Assembly (NCBI RefSeq): GCF_007992075.1
Contig: NZ_BJZO01000034.1
Span: 1 to 42,024, forward strand
Source: Pararhodospirillum oryzae
GTDB lineage: Bacteria > Pseudomonadota > Alphaproteobacteria > Rhodospirillales > Rhodospirillaceae
Direction: 5' to 3'
Length of the DNA stretch: 42,024 nucleotides
The position numbers and the translations under genes were made by a program. How positions within the stretch are numbered: position 1 is the stretch's first letter; the number at the start of each line of letters is the position of its first letter. The notes under the pieces were generated by a model. That model was not told the DNA's origin. It saw nothing but the letters and a program-made list of their open reading frames with translations, and made no database searches. Shown here one piece after another: positions 11,919-19,940 of the stretch.

Positions 11919-12587
11919 TCAGGCGGACCCGACGCGCCCGGCGCGGATCGTGACCACCCGGGGAAGGCGGGCCAGGAAAACGGGATCGTGGCTGGCCACG
12001 ATCAAGGTCGCCCCCAGGGGGGTGGACAGGTCGATCAGCAGGTCGGCCACGGCCTTGCCGGCGTCGGGGTCCAGGCTGGCGGTGGGCTCGTCGGCAACCA
12101 CGATTCCCGGGCGGCGCAGGAGCGCCCGGGCCACGGCGGTGCGCTGCATCTGGCCGCGCGACAAGGTGCCGGCCCGCTGATGGGGGCGTTCAAGGCCCAC
12201 CCGATCGAGCAGGGCCAGGGCATCGGCCCTGAGGCCGGCCGGCAGGCGGCGGTGGGCGAGGCGCTGGGGCAGCAGCACGTTTTCCAGCACGGAAAGGCCC
12301 GGAAACAGATGAAAATTCTGCATCACCAGGCCCACGTGGCGGGCGCGCCAGGCGTCGCGGGCGGTCTCCGACAGGCCGATCAGGTTCACCCCGTCCCAGG
12401 CGACCACGCCCTTGCCCCGGCCATCAAGGCCTGTCACGGCGTTCAGGAACGTGGTTTTTCCCGCGCCCGACGGCCCGGTGACGACCAGGGCCTGGCCGGC
12501 GGCCACGTCGAAGGCCTCCAGGGCAAGGGCGGGCTGGTCCAGGCCGGGGTAGCGGACTTCCAGGTTGTGAATCGACAAGGCGGGCAT
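11919..12587 (-). CDS. LolD/MacB-type ABC transporter ATPase
   Basis: A 222-residue ATPase with Walker A GPSGAGKTT (about 38-46), Q-loop VMQNFHLFPGLSVLENV, signature LSRGQMQRTAVARAL, Walker B GIVVADEPTASLDPD and H-loop VASHDP. The size and LSxGQxQR signature fit the LolD/MacB group that drives FtsX-type permeases. The signature reads LSRGQ, with Arg instead of Gly in the third position, as in some LolD relatives. ATG at 12587 lies 2 bp after the stop of the DUF3299 gene, so the two are almost certainly cotranscribed and coupled. The partner permease is the next gene downstream. Confidence 0.88.
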   Translation of the reverse strand: MPALSIHNLEVRYPGLDQPALALEAFDVAAGQALVVTGPSGAGKTTFLNAVTGLDGRGKGVVAWDGVNLIGLSETARDAWRARHVGLVMQNFHLFPGLSVLENVLLPQRLAHRRLPAGLRADALALLDRVGLERPHQRAGTLSRGQMQRTAVARALLRRPGIVVADEPTASLDPDAGKAVADLLIDLSTPLGATLIVASHDPVFLARLPRVVTIRAGRVGSA

Positions 12588-12589
12588 GG

Positions 12590-13039
12590 TCACACCGTTC
12601 GAAAAGAGGCGCCAACCAGGCGAACCAGGCTGAGGAAGCCGGTTTCCGGGTCGCGCCATGATCCGACTTCCAGGAGTCCGGTGACCCGGATGGGAGCGTT
12701 TGACTGGACGAAGGTCTGGGGATAGTTCAGGTAGACCACGACGATATTGTCCGGCCAGTCGGCATCCGACGAGCAGAACGGGCACAGGGCCATCGGTTGC
12801 TGGGTCAGAACGAAGAACTTGGCCTCGGCCTTCAGGGGCGGGGCCATGAAGCCCTGCATGACCACGCTCTTGCCCCGGGCTTCCTTGAGCTTGTCCGAGA
12901 AGATCAGGCCCAGGGGGCTGACCCCGCTGTACAACTCGTCGAAGGACAGGGGCAGGGCGCCCGCCCGTGCCGGGGCGGCCAGGAGCACGGCGGGCATCAG
13001 GGCCAGGGCTTCCAGAAACCGGCGTCGCACCAGGGTCAT
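12590..13039 (-). CDS. Tat-exported DUF3299 protein
   Basis: A 149-residue protein with a twin-arginine-type signal: VRRRFLEALAL, a hydrophobic run, then PARAG near residue 27. The mature part holds LKEARGKSVVMQGFMAPPLK, a CPFC pair (C86, C89) in MALCPFCSSDADWP, and a C-terminal beta-rich half ending VRLVGASFRTV. This architecture is that of DUF3299, a periplasmic or lipoprotein family of unknown function that travels with FtsX-type ABC genes. Export by Tat would mean folding, possibly with cofactor or metal bound by the CxxC, before transport. It lies between phoA (137 bp upstream) and the ATPase gene (2 bp downstream). No enzymatic role can be assigned. Confidence 0.75.
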   Translation of the reverse strand: MTLVRRRFLEALALMPAVLLAAPARAGALPLSFDELYSGVSPLGLIFSDKLKEARGKSVVMQGFMAPPLKAEAKFFVLTQQPMALCPFCSSDADWPDNIVVVYLNYPQTFVQSNAPIRVTGLLEVGSWRDPETGFLSLVRLVGASFRTV

Positions 13040-13062
13040 GAGGGGGGCATCCTTCCTGGAAG

Positions 13063-13143
13063 GGGGCCGGAGGGCCCGGGGGGCCGGAGGGCCCGGAGGG
13101 GCGGAAAGCCCGGAGGGCCGGAAGGCCCGGAGGCCGGGGGGGC
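13063..13143. repeat. GC-rich repeat cluster with a perfect 17-bp tandem duplication
   Basis: A 17-mer starting GGGGCCGGAGGG occurs exactly twice in tandem (13063-13079, 13080-13096). Degenerate CCGGAGGGCC and CCGGAAGGCC copies continue to about 13143. The GGGCC/GGCCC arms can fold into several alternative stems. It lies in the gap between phoA and the DUF3299 gene and could slow or process the transcript. Confidence 0.6.
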
Positions 13144-13175
13144 GGTGGATCCGGCCCCCCGGGAAAGGCGTGGCG

Positions 13176-14909
13176 TTACTTCGCGGCCGGGGCCAGGGCC
13201 ATGGCATCGGCAAGGACGCGGAAGACGTCGCTTTCCTCCATGTAGCCCTTGAACTCACCGGCACCCGGACCGGCGGCCTGCAAGACCACGTCGTCGACGG
13301 CGTGGACCGCCGTGTCCTCGTCGCGCGGGATGTTGCCTTCGCGGAACACGGCACCCGGCACCGTCTTGTAGGCTTCGTTGGCCACGTACTGCTTGTTCTC
13401 GTTTTGGATCGCCGGCACGAACGGGCCATCCATCTTGGGCCGGAAGGTTTCGTAGTAATCCGGGTAGTTGGTGGCGAAGAGGGCAAGGCGTCGCGAAACG
13501 TCCACCCGGTCGGGATAGGGGCTGCCATTGGTGTGGGTGTAGTTCGGGAACCCGGCGGCGGCGTAGGTGCCAACCTTTTCGCGCATGTCGGGGCCCGGCT
13601 TGTCGTCGTCGATGGTGCCGACGATGGAAACCCCGTGGGTGTGGTCGCCGGTGACGACGATCAGGGTGTCGGGGTGTTCCGCCTGGAACTTGCGGGCAAG
13701 GCCAATGGCCTGGTCGAACTCGATGGTGTCGAAGACAGCGCGTTCCCAGTCAAGCGGGTGCGACATTTTGTCGATCGACGACGCCTCGACCATCAGGAAG
13801 AAGCCGTCCTTGTTCTGAGACAGCCGGTCCAGCGCGGCCTGGGTCATGTCAACCAGGCCCGGCTGATCGGGGAACTTGGCAACGGTGCCCTTTTTCAACT
13901 GCATGCGGTCCAGGGCGACATCCATGTTGCCGGTGTGGAACAGGCCCAGCAGCGGGCCCGGCCCGGCGGCCTTCAGTTCGGTGCTGGTGGTCGCCACGGT
14001 GTAGCCGGCGGCGCGGGCATCCTGGATCAGGTCCTTGTCGTCCTTGCGCTTCGAGCCCGGCACGGCTTGCGGCAGGAAATAGGCCGACCCGCCGCCCAGC
14101 AGAACGTCGGGCTTCAGGGCCATGATCATGTCGGCGATCGCGGCCTTCTCGGCGCGTTTGCGGGTATGGGCGAAGACGGCGGCCGGGGTGGCGTCTTCCA
14201 GTTCCGAGGTCACGACGACGCCCACCGCCTTTTTGGTGGTCCGGCGCACGGCCTCGGCCATGGTTTCAACCCGGGGGTCGTCCATGCTGTCCTTGGTGCG
14301 GTCGACATAAACGCCCAGCGCGTTGACCGCCGTCTTGTGGCCGGTCATGTAGGCCGACATGGTGTTGGCGCTGTCGGTGGCGATGGAACCGGTCGACGAG
14401 GTGCCGATGAACGCCATGTGATCCAGGTCGTCCATGGCCAGGCGGCCGTCGGCCTTGCCCTCGGTCATGCCCCGCGACATCAGCCGCGCGGCGGTGCGAT
14501 GCGCGACCGACAGGCCATCGCCCAGGAAGAAGATCACGTTCCTGGCTTCGGCCTTGGCCGGGGTGGCGTAGACCTCCCAGGTCACGGTCTTGGTGTCGGA
14601 GCCGGCGGTCGCGGTGATGGTGTGCCGGCCGGGGGCGCCCAGGGTGACGGCGCGCGCAAGGAGGGCCGAGGCTTCGGTGCCGTCCTCTTTTTCGATGAAC
14701 GCCAGGGGCTTGCCCAGCACCGAATCGGCGGGCTTGCCGTCGATGGTCACCTTCGCGTCGCCGGCCTTGACCAGACCGTCGAACTCCACTTTCACGTCAA
14801 ACGGCGACCCGGCCAGAATCGTGGCCCGGTCAAGGGGGAAAATCGTGGCCGCGCTGGCTGGCGCGACAAGGCAGGGAATAAGAAACACGCTGGCGCACAG
14901 GCTCTTCAT
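13176..14909 (-). CDS. phoA: Periplasmic alkaline phosphatase with extra N-terminal beta domain
   Basis: A 577-residue secreted phosphomonoesterase of the alkaline phosphatase family. It has a Sec signal peptide (cleavage after APASA, about residue 20), then about 95 residues of beta-strand-like sequence resembling an Ig-type domain, then the catalytic domain. Catalytic elements: metal ligand D131 in FLGDG, nucleophile S180 in ATDSAN, metal ligands D380 and H384 in SSIDKMSH, D422-H423 in VTGDHTHG, and a late His in TAVHAVDD. The family uses two Zn and one Mg. ATG at 14909 follows GGAGA. It lies upstream of the DUF3299/ABC genes on the same strand. The extra N-terminal domain is not part of E. 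coli PhoA, so orthology is loose. Confidence 0.88.
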   Translation of the reverse strand: MKSLCASVFLIPCLVAPASAATIFPLDRATILAGSPFDVKVEFDGLVKAGDAKVTIDGKPADSVLGKPLAFIEKEDGTEASALLARAVTLGAPGRHTITATAGSDTKTVTWEVYATPAKAEARNVIFFLGDGLSVAHRTAARLMSRGMTEGKADGRLAMDDLDHMAFIGTSSTGSIATDSANTMSAYMTGHKTAVNALGVYVDRTKDSMDDPRVETMAEAVRRTTKKAVGVVVTSELEDATPAAVFAHTRKRAEKAAIADMIMALKPDVLLGGGSAYFLPQAVPGSKRKDDKDLIQDARAAGYTVATTSTELKAAGPGPLLGLFHTGNMDVALDRMQLKKGTVAKFPDQPGLVDMTQAALDRLSQNKDGFFLMVEASSIDKMSHPLDWERAVFDTIEFDQAIGLARKFQAEHPDTLIVVTGDHTHGVSIVGTIDDDKPGPDMREKVGTYAAAGFPNYTHTNGSPYPDRVDVSRRLALFATNYPDYYETFRPKMDGPFVPAIQNENKQYVANEAYKTVPGAVFREGNIPRDEDTAVHAVDDVVLQAAGPGAGEFKGYMEESDVFRVLADAMALAPAAK

Positions 14910-14948
14910 GGGGAGTCTCCATCCAAGAGCAGAAAAGAGCACCGGCGA

Positions 14949-14976
14949 TCTATAACCATCCCTTGGCACGGGTCAA
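14949..14976 (-). promoter_or_regulatory. Candidate sigma-70 promoter of the phosphatase gene
   Basis: Reading the minus strand, TTGACC (complement of 14971-14976) and TATAGA (complement of 14949-14954) are 16 bp apart. This would start transcription near 14942, about 30 nt before the ATG at 14909. Directly upstream are the two direct repeats at 14984-15055. Confidence 0.5.
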
Positions 14977-14983
14977 CAAGACC

Positions 14984-15055
14984 CCGGGACTGTCTTAAAT
15001 ATATAAAGAATGAACGACGGGTCGGATTTAATTACCGCTCCGGGATTGTCTTAAA
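14984..15055. promoter_or_regulatory. Pair of 16-bp direct repeats upstream of phoA
   Basis: CCGGGACTGTCTTAAA (14984-14999) and CCGGGATTGTCTTAAA (15040-15055) differ at one base and are exactly 56 bp apart start to start. The first ends 8 bp upstream of the candidate -35. CTGTCTT resembles one half of a Pho box (CTGTCAT), but the second half-site is not at the right distance. They could be activator sites for phosphate or metal control of the operon. Confidence 0.5.
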
Positions 15056-15307
15056 AATGAAATATTTTAATGATGAATCTTGGAAGGTACGGGTTGTTAT
15101 GGGGGCGTGGTTTTCTGGCTGGAGTCCGTCCGTTTCACGATGAAGCGGACAATCTCTGGATCCCTTTGTTTGAGTTTGTCTTTTCGGGAAAACGGTGCTC
15201 ACTTTTCCCTGAAGAAGTCTAGCCATGGGCCGGGGGCGTTCAGGCGCGCACTGCCTTTTTCTTGAAGGCCCCGGCCGCGACACCGGCTCCCGGGGCCCGG
15301 TGAAGCA
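15056..15307. other. Non-coding stretch between the phoA repeats and rpmG terminator
   Basis: No gene is supported. It contains a 10-bp hairpin with one G-U pair at 15128-15150 (GTCCGTTTCA and TGAAGCGGAC around CGA) and a copy of the dispersed intergenic element at 15178-15214. The left part is AT-rich, the right part GC-rich with self-complementary GGCCCC/GGGGCC runs. Confidence 0.5.
15178..15214. repeat. Dispersed intergenic element, second clear copy
   Basis: The segment starting GTCTTTTCGGGAAAACGG aligns with 10482-10520 over nearly its full length, with about six substitutions and small indels by eye. It is related to the shorter hairpin at 11883-11912 through the CCGAAAA and CTTTTC arms. 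Its function is unknown. Confidence 0.5.
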
Positions 15308-15340
15308 ATAAAAAAGGCCCCTTGAACAAGGGGCCTTTTT
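15308..15340 (-). terminator. Bidirectional rho-independent terminator of rpmG
   Basis: A perfect 14-bp inverted repeat, 15311-15324 with 15327-15340, built on AAAAAGGCCCCTTG. On the minus strand the GC stem is followed by six T residues (complement of the A-run at 15311), 54 bp after the rpmG stop. The symmetry allows it to work on both strands. Confidence 0.9.
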
Positions 15341-15393
15341 GCGGAGCAGCGATACTTCGAAACGAGGCGAAGAAACGGCTCTCGTTGTCGCGC

Positions 15394-15561
15394 TTACTTC
15401 AGCTTGGTTTCGCGGAACACAACGTGCTTGCGCACCTTGGGATCGTACTTGCGGAACTCCAGCTTGTTGGTCGTCTTGCGCGGATTCTTCTTGACCACGT
15501 AAAAGTAGCCGGTATCCGCCGTGCTTTCCAGCTTCACCAGGATGGTGGCAGGTTTGGCCAT
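15394..15561 (-). CDS. rpmG: 50S ribosomal protein L33
   Basis: A 55-residue basic protein, [18 protein letters not shown] at the N-terminus and [19 protein letters not shown] at the C-terminus, a full-length L33 of the large ribosomal subunit. It has no CxxC pairs, so it is the zinc-independent form usual in Alphaproteobacteria. The ATG at 15561 gives the normal length. It is followed by a strong terminator and preceded on the same strand by the S41 protease gene 110 bp upstream, a gap long enough for its own promoter. Confidence 0.97.
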   Translation of the reverse strand: MAKPATILVKLESTADTGYFYVVKKNPRKTTNKLEFRKYDPKVRKHVVFRETKLK

Positions 15562-15671
15562 GGCCCCGAACCCCGTTTCTTGTCACTCGGATTGAACCAA
15601 AAATGAGCGCGGAGGATACGCGCCCATCGCGAGATGTCAAGCGCCGCCAGTGCGGTCGCCTTTTTTTCCGA

Positions 15672-17405
15672 TCAGGGCCGTCCGGCCGTGGCCTGGGGCG
15701 TGGGCGTCACGCGCAAGGCCTGGTCAAACAGCGCCGGATCGGCCAGCAGATCGTGGGCCACCCCGTCGTCCAGCGTGCCCCCGGCATGCGGGGCGGGAGG
15801 GCAGGCCTGACGCAGTGTCGCGCGCCGTGTCACGTTGCGCGGGTCGGTTGCCCGCCACACGGTGGCCAGCGATGCCGTGTCCGCCAGATGGGCGCGCACG
15901 CCCGCCACCACCGCCTCGGGGGTCAGGGGCGCGGCGTGGCCCCCCGTGCAGGCCACGGGCATGACCCCCAGCCCGTGCAGGACATAGCCCGAGGGACTGT
16001 GAAAACGCGACCACGTCAGCGTGATTTCGCCGCCGTTGGGCAGCGGCAGCACCGTTTGCACCGTGCCCTTGCCGTAGGAGGTGGTGCCCACCACCACCGC
16101 CCGGCCGCTGTCTTGCAAGGCGGCGGCGACGATTTCAGCCGCCGAGGCGCTTTCCCCGTCGATCAGGACCACCAGCGGCAGGCCCCCGGTCAGGTCGCCC
16201 GGGGTCGCGCTATAGAACTGCCGCGCGTCGGGATGACGGCCCCGGGTGGAGACGATGGGCCCGCGCTCCATGAACAGATCGCTGAGCGCCACCGCCTGGT
16301 CCAGCAAGCCGCCGGGGTTGCCCCGAAGGTCCAGGATGACGCCCTTGAGGGCGCCCCGGCTTTTCGCCTGGGCGGCGCTGATCGCCTCGGCCACGGCGGT
16401 CGTGGTGCGCTGGTTGAAACTCGACACGGTGATCAGGGCGCTGTCGCCTTCCAGCCGCCATTCGACGGTGGGCAGCACGATCAGGGTTCGGGTCAAGGTC
16501 ACGGCGCGCGGCGCGGCAACCCCGGGGCTGGCCACCAGCAAGGTCACCAGGCTGCCACTGGGACCGCGCAGCTGATCGCGCACGGTGTCGTTGGAGAGTC
16601 CGCGCAGGGTCTGTCCGTCGATGGCCAGGATTCTGTCGCCGGCGGCAAGGCCCGCCTCGGCGGCCGGGGTTTCCGCGAACACACGGGTGACAATCGCCTG
16701 GCCGTCGGTCAGGTCGTAGAGCAGGCCAAGGCCGCCGAATCCGTTGCGCGCCCCCCGGTTCAAGGTTGCCGCCTCGGCGCTGGCGTAATGGGAAAACGGG
16801 TCCAGATGGGCCAGCGCGGCGTCGAACACCGCCTTGTACAGGGTTTCCCCGTCAAGGTCGCGCAAAGGGGGCGAGGCATCGTGCAGAAGGCCAAGGGCGC
16901 TCGCAACCAGGCGGCCCCAACTGGCCGTGTCCTGGGCGGCGGGCAGGCGGAACACCCCCAGCACCGTGTCGCGGCGTCCCACCTCCAGCACCGCGCCCGT
17001 GCGCCGGATGCTCAGGTGGTCGTCCAGGGTCCGCAATCCCTTGAGACCGGCCACGGCCAGGCTTTCCAGGTTGACGGGCTCCAGGTAGCGCTGGGCGATG
17101 GCGTCGAACGCGACGGAAAACAAGGTCGTGGCGTCCGGGCGGGAAAAGGGAGCCCCCGCGTTTTCCAAAGGAGAGGAGGGGGCGTCGCGGGTCATCGCCG
17201 GTGCCGGGGCCGGTCGGAACGAAGCGGGCGCCGGGGAGACCAAGGACCGTTCCGCCGGGGCGACAGGCGCTGTTTCCGGGGAATGCGTGGCCATGACCGT
17301 GCAGCCCGACACCAAGGCGGTGCCCAGCAGCATCCACAGCCGTGCCGTTCCACCCCGCGAGGGGTCGCGCCGGGCCGTCTGGCCCCGGGTACGTGTCGGA
17401 TTCAT
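15672..17405 (-). CDS. S41-family C-terminal processing protease, lipoprotein
   Basis: A 577-residue carboxyl-terminal processing protease (CtpA/Prc type). The N-terminus has a positively charged start, a hydrophobic run and a lipobox LVSGC (C35), so it is probably lipid-anchored in the periplasm. A Pro/Ala-rich linker follows, then a PDZ domain (about 222-300) and the S41 protease core with DLRGNPGG. Catalytic serine is S421 in GESASAAEI and the lysine is K446 in SYGKGTVQ; the 25-residue separation equals that known for the family. ATG at 17405 follows GGAGA. It likely degrades or trims periplasmic or cell-wall-related proteins. It is on the same strand as rnr and rpmG. Confidence 0.9.
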   Translation of the reverse strand: MNPTRTRGQTARRDPSRGGTARLWMLLGTALVSGCTVMATHSPETAPVAPAERSLVSPAPASFRPAPAPAMTRDAPSSPLENAGAPFSRPDATTLFSVAFDAIAQRYLEPVNLESLAVAGLKGLRTLDDHLSIRRTGAVLEVGRRDTVLGVFRLPAAQDTASWGRLVASALGLLHDASPPLRDLDGETLYKAVFDAALAHLDPFSHYASAEAATLNRGARNGFGGLGLLYDLTDGQAIVTRVFAETPAAEAGLAAGDRILAIDGQTLRGLSNDTVRDQLRGPSGSLVTLLVASPGVAAPRAVTLTRTLIVLPTVEWRLEGDSALITVSSFNQRTTTAVAEAISAAQAKSRGALKGVILDLRGNPGGLLDQAVALSDLFMERGPIVSTRGRHPDARQFYSATPGDLTGGLPLVVLIDGESASAAEIVAAALQDSGRAVVVGTTSYGKGTVQTVLPLPNGGEITLTWSRFHSPSGYVLHGLGVMPVACTGGHAAPLTPEAVVAGVRAHLADTASLATVWRATDPRNVTRRATLRQACPPAPHAGGTLDDGVAHDLLADPALFDQALRVTPTPQATAGRP

Positions 17406-17550
17406 GTGAAGATCTCCGGTCAGGGGACCCCTGTCCACACCGACCTTGGTCGTGTTTTAGGTAGCGTTTCCTGCTTTGTCCATCCCTGGTTCAAAATTCC
17501 TGTTTCAAGCGTCGCGACCCCCAGGATAAGGGCCGTCCGTTAAGAGTCCG

Positions 17551-17581
17551 TTCGGGAAGAAAGGAGGCCCTCCTTCCCGAA
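17551..17581. other. Hairpin between rnr and the S41 protease gene
   Basis: TTCGGGAA (17551-17558) pairs with TTCCCGAA (17574-17581), and an inner GGAGG/CCTCC can form as an alternative. On the minus strand it follows the rnr stop by about 60 bp and is preceded, not followed, by a T-run, so it is an imperfect terminator or an mRNA end-stabilising structure. Confidence 0.4.
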
Positions 17582-17640
17582 AAACAAACCCGATCAAAGG
17601 GATGGAAAGTCCGCCCCCTTTAATGCGAAACCGACGGGCT

Positions 17641-19881
17641 CTAGCGGCGCGGCCGTCGGAGAACACGCCGCCCGCCCCGGGGCGCTCTCCGGCGTTCGGC
17701 GGTGCGACTCCCCCCTTCCAGCAACTCGAACAGCAGGCCGCCGCTGATCGGGTTGGCGTCGCGCAGGCGGACCACCACGGCCATGCCCAGATGAAATGTC
17801 AGGCCGGAATGCTCGCCGCGCAAGGTATGGGCGGCTTCATCGTGCCTGTAGTAGTCGTCGGGCAGGGTGGACATGGGCACCAGCCCGTCGGCGCCGCTGT
17901 CGTCGAGGGTCACGAACAGGCCGGCGCGGTTGAGGCCGCTGACCCGGCCCGGGAACGCCGCGCCCACCGATCCTTGCAGGAACGAGGCGGTGTAGCGGGC
18001 GAGCGCGTCGCGTTCCGCCGTGGCCGCGCGCCGCTCGGTCGCGGTGATGTGGCGGCCGATCTCGGCCAGGTCGGGATCCGGCCCGCCGGCCGCCCGCCCG
18101 TCCGGGCCCAGGCCGAGCCCCGCGATCAGGCCCCGGTGAACCATCAGGTCGGCGTAGCGGCGAATCGGCGAGGTAAAGTGCGCGTAGCGGCTGAGGGCGA
18201 GGCCAAAGTGGCCGATGTTGTCGGGGGTGTATTCCGCCTGGGCCTGGCTGCGCAGGATGATTTCGTTGACCATGATTTCATGGGGCGTGCCGTGGGCGCG
18301 CTCCAGAAGGCCGTTGAACTGGCTCGCGCGCTGCACCGTGCCCTTGTGGAAGGGCAAGGACAAGGTATCGAGGAACTCGGCCAGGGCGTGCAGCTTCTCG
18401 GGAGCCGGCTGGTCGTGGACCCGGTACAAACAGGGCTGGCGTCGCGCCTCCAGGGTTTCCGCCGCCGCCACGTTGGCCGCGATCATGAACTCCTCGATCA
18501 GGCGGTGCGAATCGTAGCGCGGCCGGGGCACGACGCAGCGCACCTGTCCGGCCTCGTTGAGCAGCACCTGGCGCTCGGGCAGGTCCAGTTCCAGGCAGCC
18601 ACGCCGCTTGCGGGCTTCCTTCAAGGCGGCGTAGGCCTCGAACAGGGGGGTGATCACCCGGTCCATCAGGGGGGCGGTGGTGTCGTCGGGGGTGCCGTCG
18701 CGGGCCGCTTGCGCCTGGGTGTAGGTGAGCCGCGCCGCCGAGCGCATCAGCCCGCGCGTGAAGGCATGCCCCAGCAAGGTGCCGTCGGCGGCGAAGGTCA
18801 GGCGCACGGCCAAGCATCCCCGGTCCTCGTTGGGGCGCAGCGAGCACCAGCCATTCGAAAGGGCCTCGGGCAGCATCGGCACCACCCGGTCGGGGAAGTA
18901 CACCGAATTGCCGCGCTCGAAGGCGGCCTTGTCCAAAGGATCGCCCGGGCGCACGTAGTGGGCCACGTCGGCGATCGCCACCCACACGGTCCAGCCGCCC
19001 GGGTTGTCGGGATCAAGGTCGGAGTCGGCGAACACCGCGTCGTCGAAATCGCGGGCGTCCTCGCCGTCGATGGTGACAAAGGGAATGTCGCGCAGATCGG
19101 CGCGCCCCTCCAGGCCCACGCCGGTCGCGGCCTCGGCCTGCTCCAGGGCCTCGGGCGGGAAATCAACGGGGATGTCGTGGGTGTGCACCACGATCAGGCT
19201 GATCGAGCGCGGGCCGTCCTGCTCGCCCAGCCGATCCACCACCCGGGCCCGGCGCAGGCCCAGCGCGCGGCCGGGCAGCACCTCGACCTCGACCAGATCG
19301 CCCGGTCCGGCGCCCTGGGTGTCGGTCGGGGCCACGCGGTAGTCATCGCGTTCCTTGCGGCTGGTCGGACGCAAGCGCAGGCCGTCGCGTCCTTCCGCCA
19401 GCACGCCCAGCACCCGCGAGGGGCCGTGTTCCAGCACCCGGATGGGGCGGGCGTCGTAGCGGTTTTCGCCGGCCTGGCTCAGGCGCGCCAGCACCCGGTC
19501 GCCCACCGCCGGCGCGATCCCGGCCGCCGCCCGCCCGTCGCGCCGGGCCGGCCACAGCAGGATTCGGGGCGGCGGTTCTTCGTGCGGCCAGACCACCGGC
19601 TTGCAATACAAATCGCCGTCGGCATCCTGGTGGGTGACGGTCAGCACGGTGACCTCGGGCAAGGTGCCGGGCGGACGCAGCCGCCGGCCCCGGCCGCGCT
19701 GGACATCGCCTTCGCTTTCCAGGTCCTTGAGCAAGGCGCGCAGCTCGGTGCGCTGGGCGCCGGTGATCTGAAAGGCGCGCGCGATCTCGCGCCGGCCAAC
19801 CGCGCCTCCCGCCTCGCGGATAAAGGCCAGCACCTGCTCGCGGGTGGGAAAGGGAACACTCTTGGCGGGCTTGTGGGTCAA
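17641..19881 (-). CDS. rnr: Ribonuclease R
   Basis: A 746-residue processive 3'-5' exoribonuclease of the RNB family, which degrades structured RNA. An N-terminal helix-turn-helix-like region (about 13-60) is followed by OB-fold/cold-shock domains. The RNB catalytic domain opens with [16 protein letters not shown] (270-282), whose aspartates bind Mg. [13 protein letters not shown] and [18 protein letters not shown] lie in the later RNB part. An S1 domain follows ([24 protein letters not shown]), then an Arg-rich tail of about 20 residues. The start is TTG at 19881 with AAGGA eight bases upstream; a longer frame would overlap the hydrolase gene. Length and basic tail fit RNase R rather than RNase II. 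Confidence 0.93.
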   Translation of the reverse strand: MTHKPAKSVPFPTREQVLAFIREAGGAVGRREIARAFQITGAQRTELRALLKDLESEGDVQRGRGRRLRPPGTLPEVTVLTVTHQDADGDLYCKPVVWPHEEPPPRILLWPARRDGRAAAGIAPAVGDRVLARLSQAGENRYDARPIRVLEHGPSRVLGVLAEGRDGLRLRPTSRKERDDYRVAPTDTQGAGPGDLVEVEVLPGRALGLRRARVVDRLGEQDGPRSISLIVVHTHDIPVDFPPEALEQAEAATGVGLEGRADLRDIPFVTIDGEDARDFDDAVFADSDLDPDNPGGWTVWVAIADVAHYVRPGDPLDKAAFERGNSVYFPDRVVPMLPEALSNGWCSLRPNEDRGCLAVRLTFAADGTLLGHAFTRGLMRSAARLTYTQAQAARDGTPDDTTAPLMDRVITPLFEAYAALKEARKRRGCLELDLPERQVLLNEAGQVRCVVPRPRYDSHRLIEEFMIAANVAAAETLEARRQPCLYRVHDQPAPEKLHALAEFLDTLSLPFHKGTVQRASQFNGLLERAHGTPHEIMVNEIILRSQAQAEYTPDNIGHFGLALSRYAHFTSPIRRYADLMVHRGLIAGLGLGPDGRAAGGPDPDLAEIGRHITATERRAATAERDALARYTASFLQGSVGAAFPGRVSGLNRAGLFVTLDDSGADGLVPMSTLPDDYYRHDEAAHTLRGEHSGLTFHLGMAVVVRLRDANPISGGLLFELLEGGSRTAERRRAPRGGRRVLRRPRR

Positions 19882-19940
19882 CGGGAAGTCCTTCGTTCGG
19901 TCAGGCAAGGGGGGGAGGAGAAAAAGGGGCGGGGCCCGGA

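Noticed and set aside
14984-15055. Canonical Pho box upstream of phoA
   Set aside because: A Pho box needs two CTGTCAT-like heptamers 11 bp apart in tandem; only single CTGTCTT-like halves are present, on the strand opposite to the gene.
12747-15143. A 798-codon open frame on the plus strand opposite phoA and DUF3299
   Set aside because: It is antisense to genes with clear catalytic motifs, is rich in Gly, Arg and His as expected for a GC-rich shadow frame, and has no recognisable domain.
15080-15265. Small plus-strand ORF of 61 codons in the phoA-rpmG gap
   Set aside because: It runs through the dispersed repeat element and a hairpin, lacks a ribosome site and has no protein-like pattern.
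15394-15561. L33 as a zinc-starvation paralogue linked to the metal module
   Set aside because: Absence of CxxC pairs is the normal state of alphaproteobacterial L33 and the gene sits in an rnr-rpmG neighbourhood, so no zinc-response role is implied.
15603-17543. A 646-codon plus-strand frame opposite the S41 protease gene
   Set aside because: The protease has a lipobox, PDZ domain and a correctly spaced Ser-Lys dyad, so the opposite frame is a shadow.
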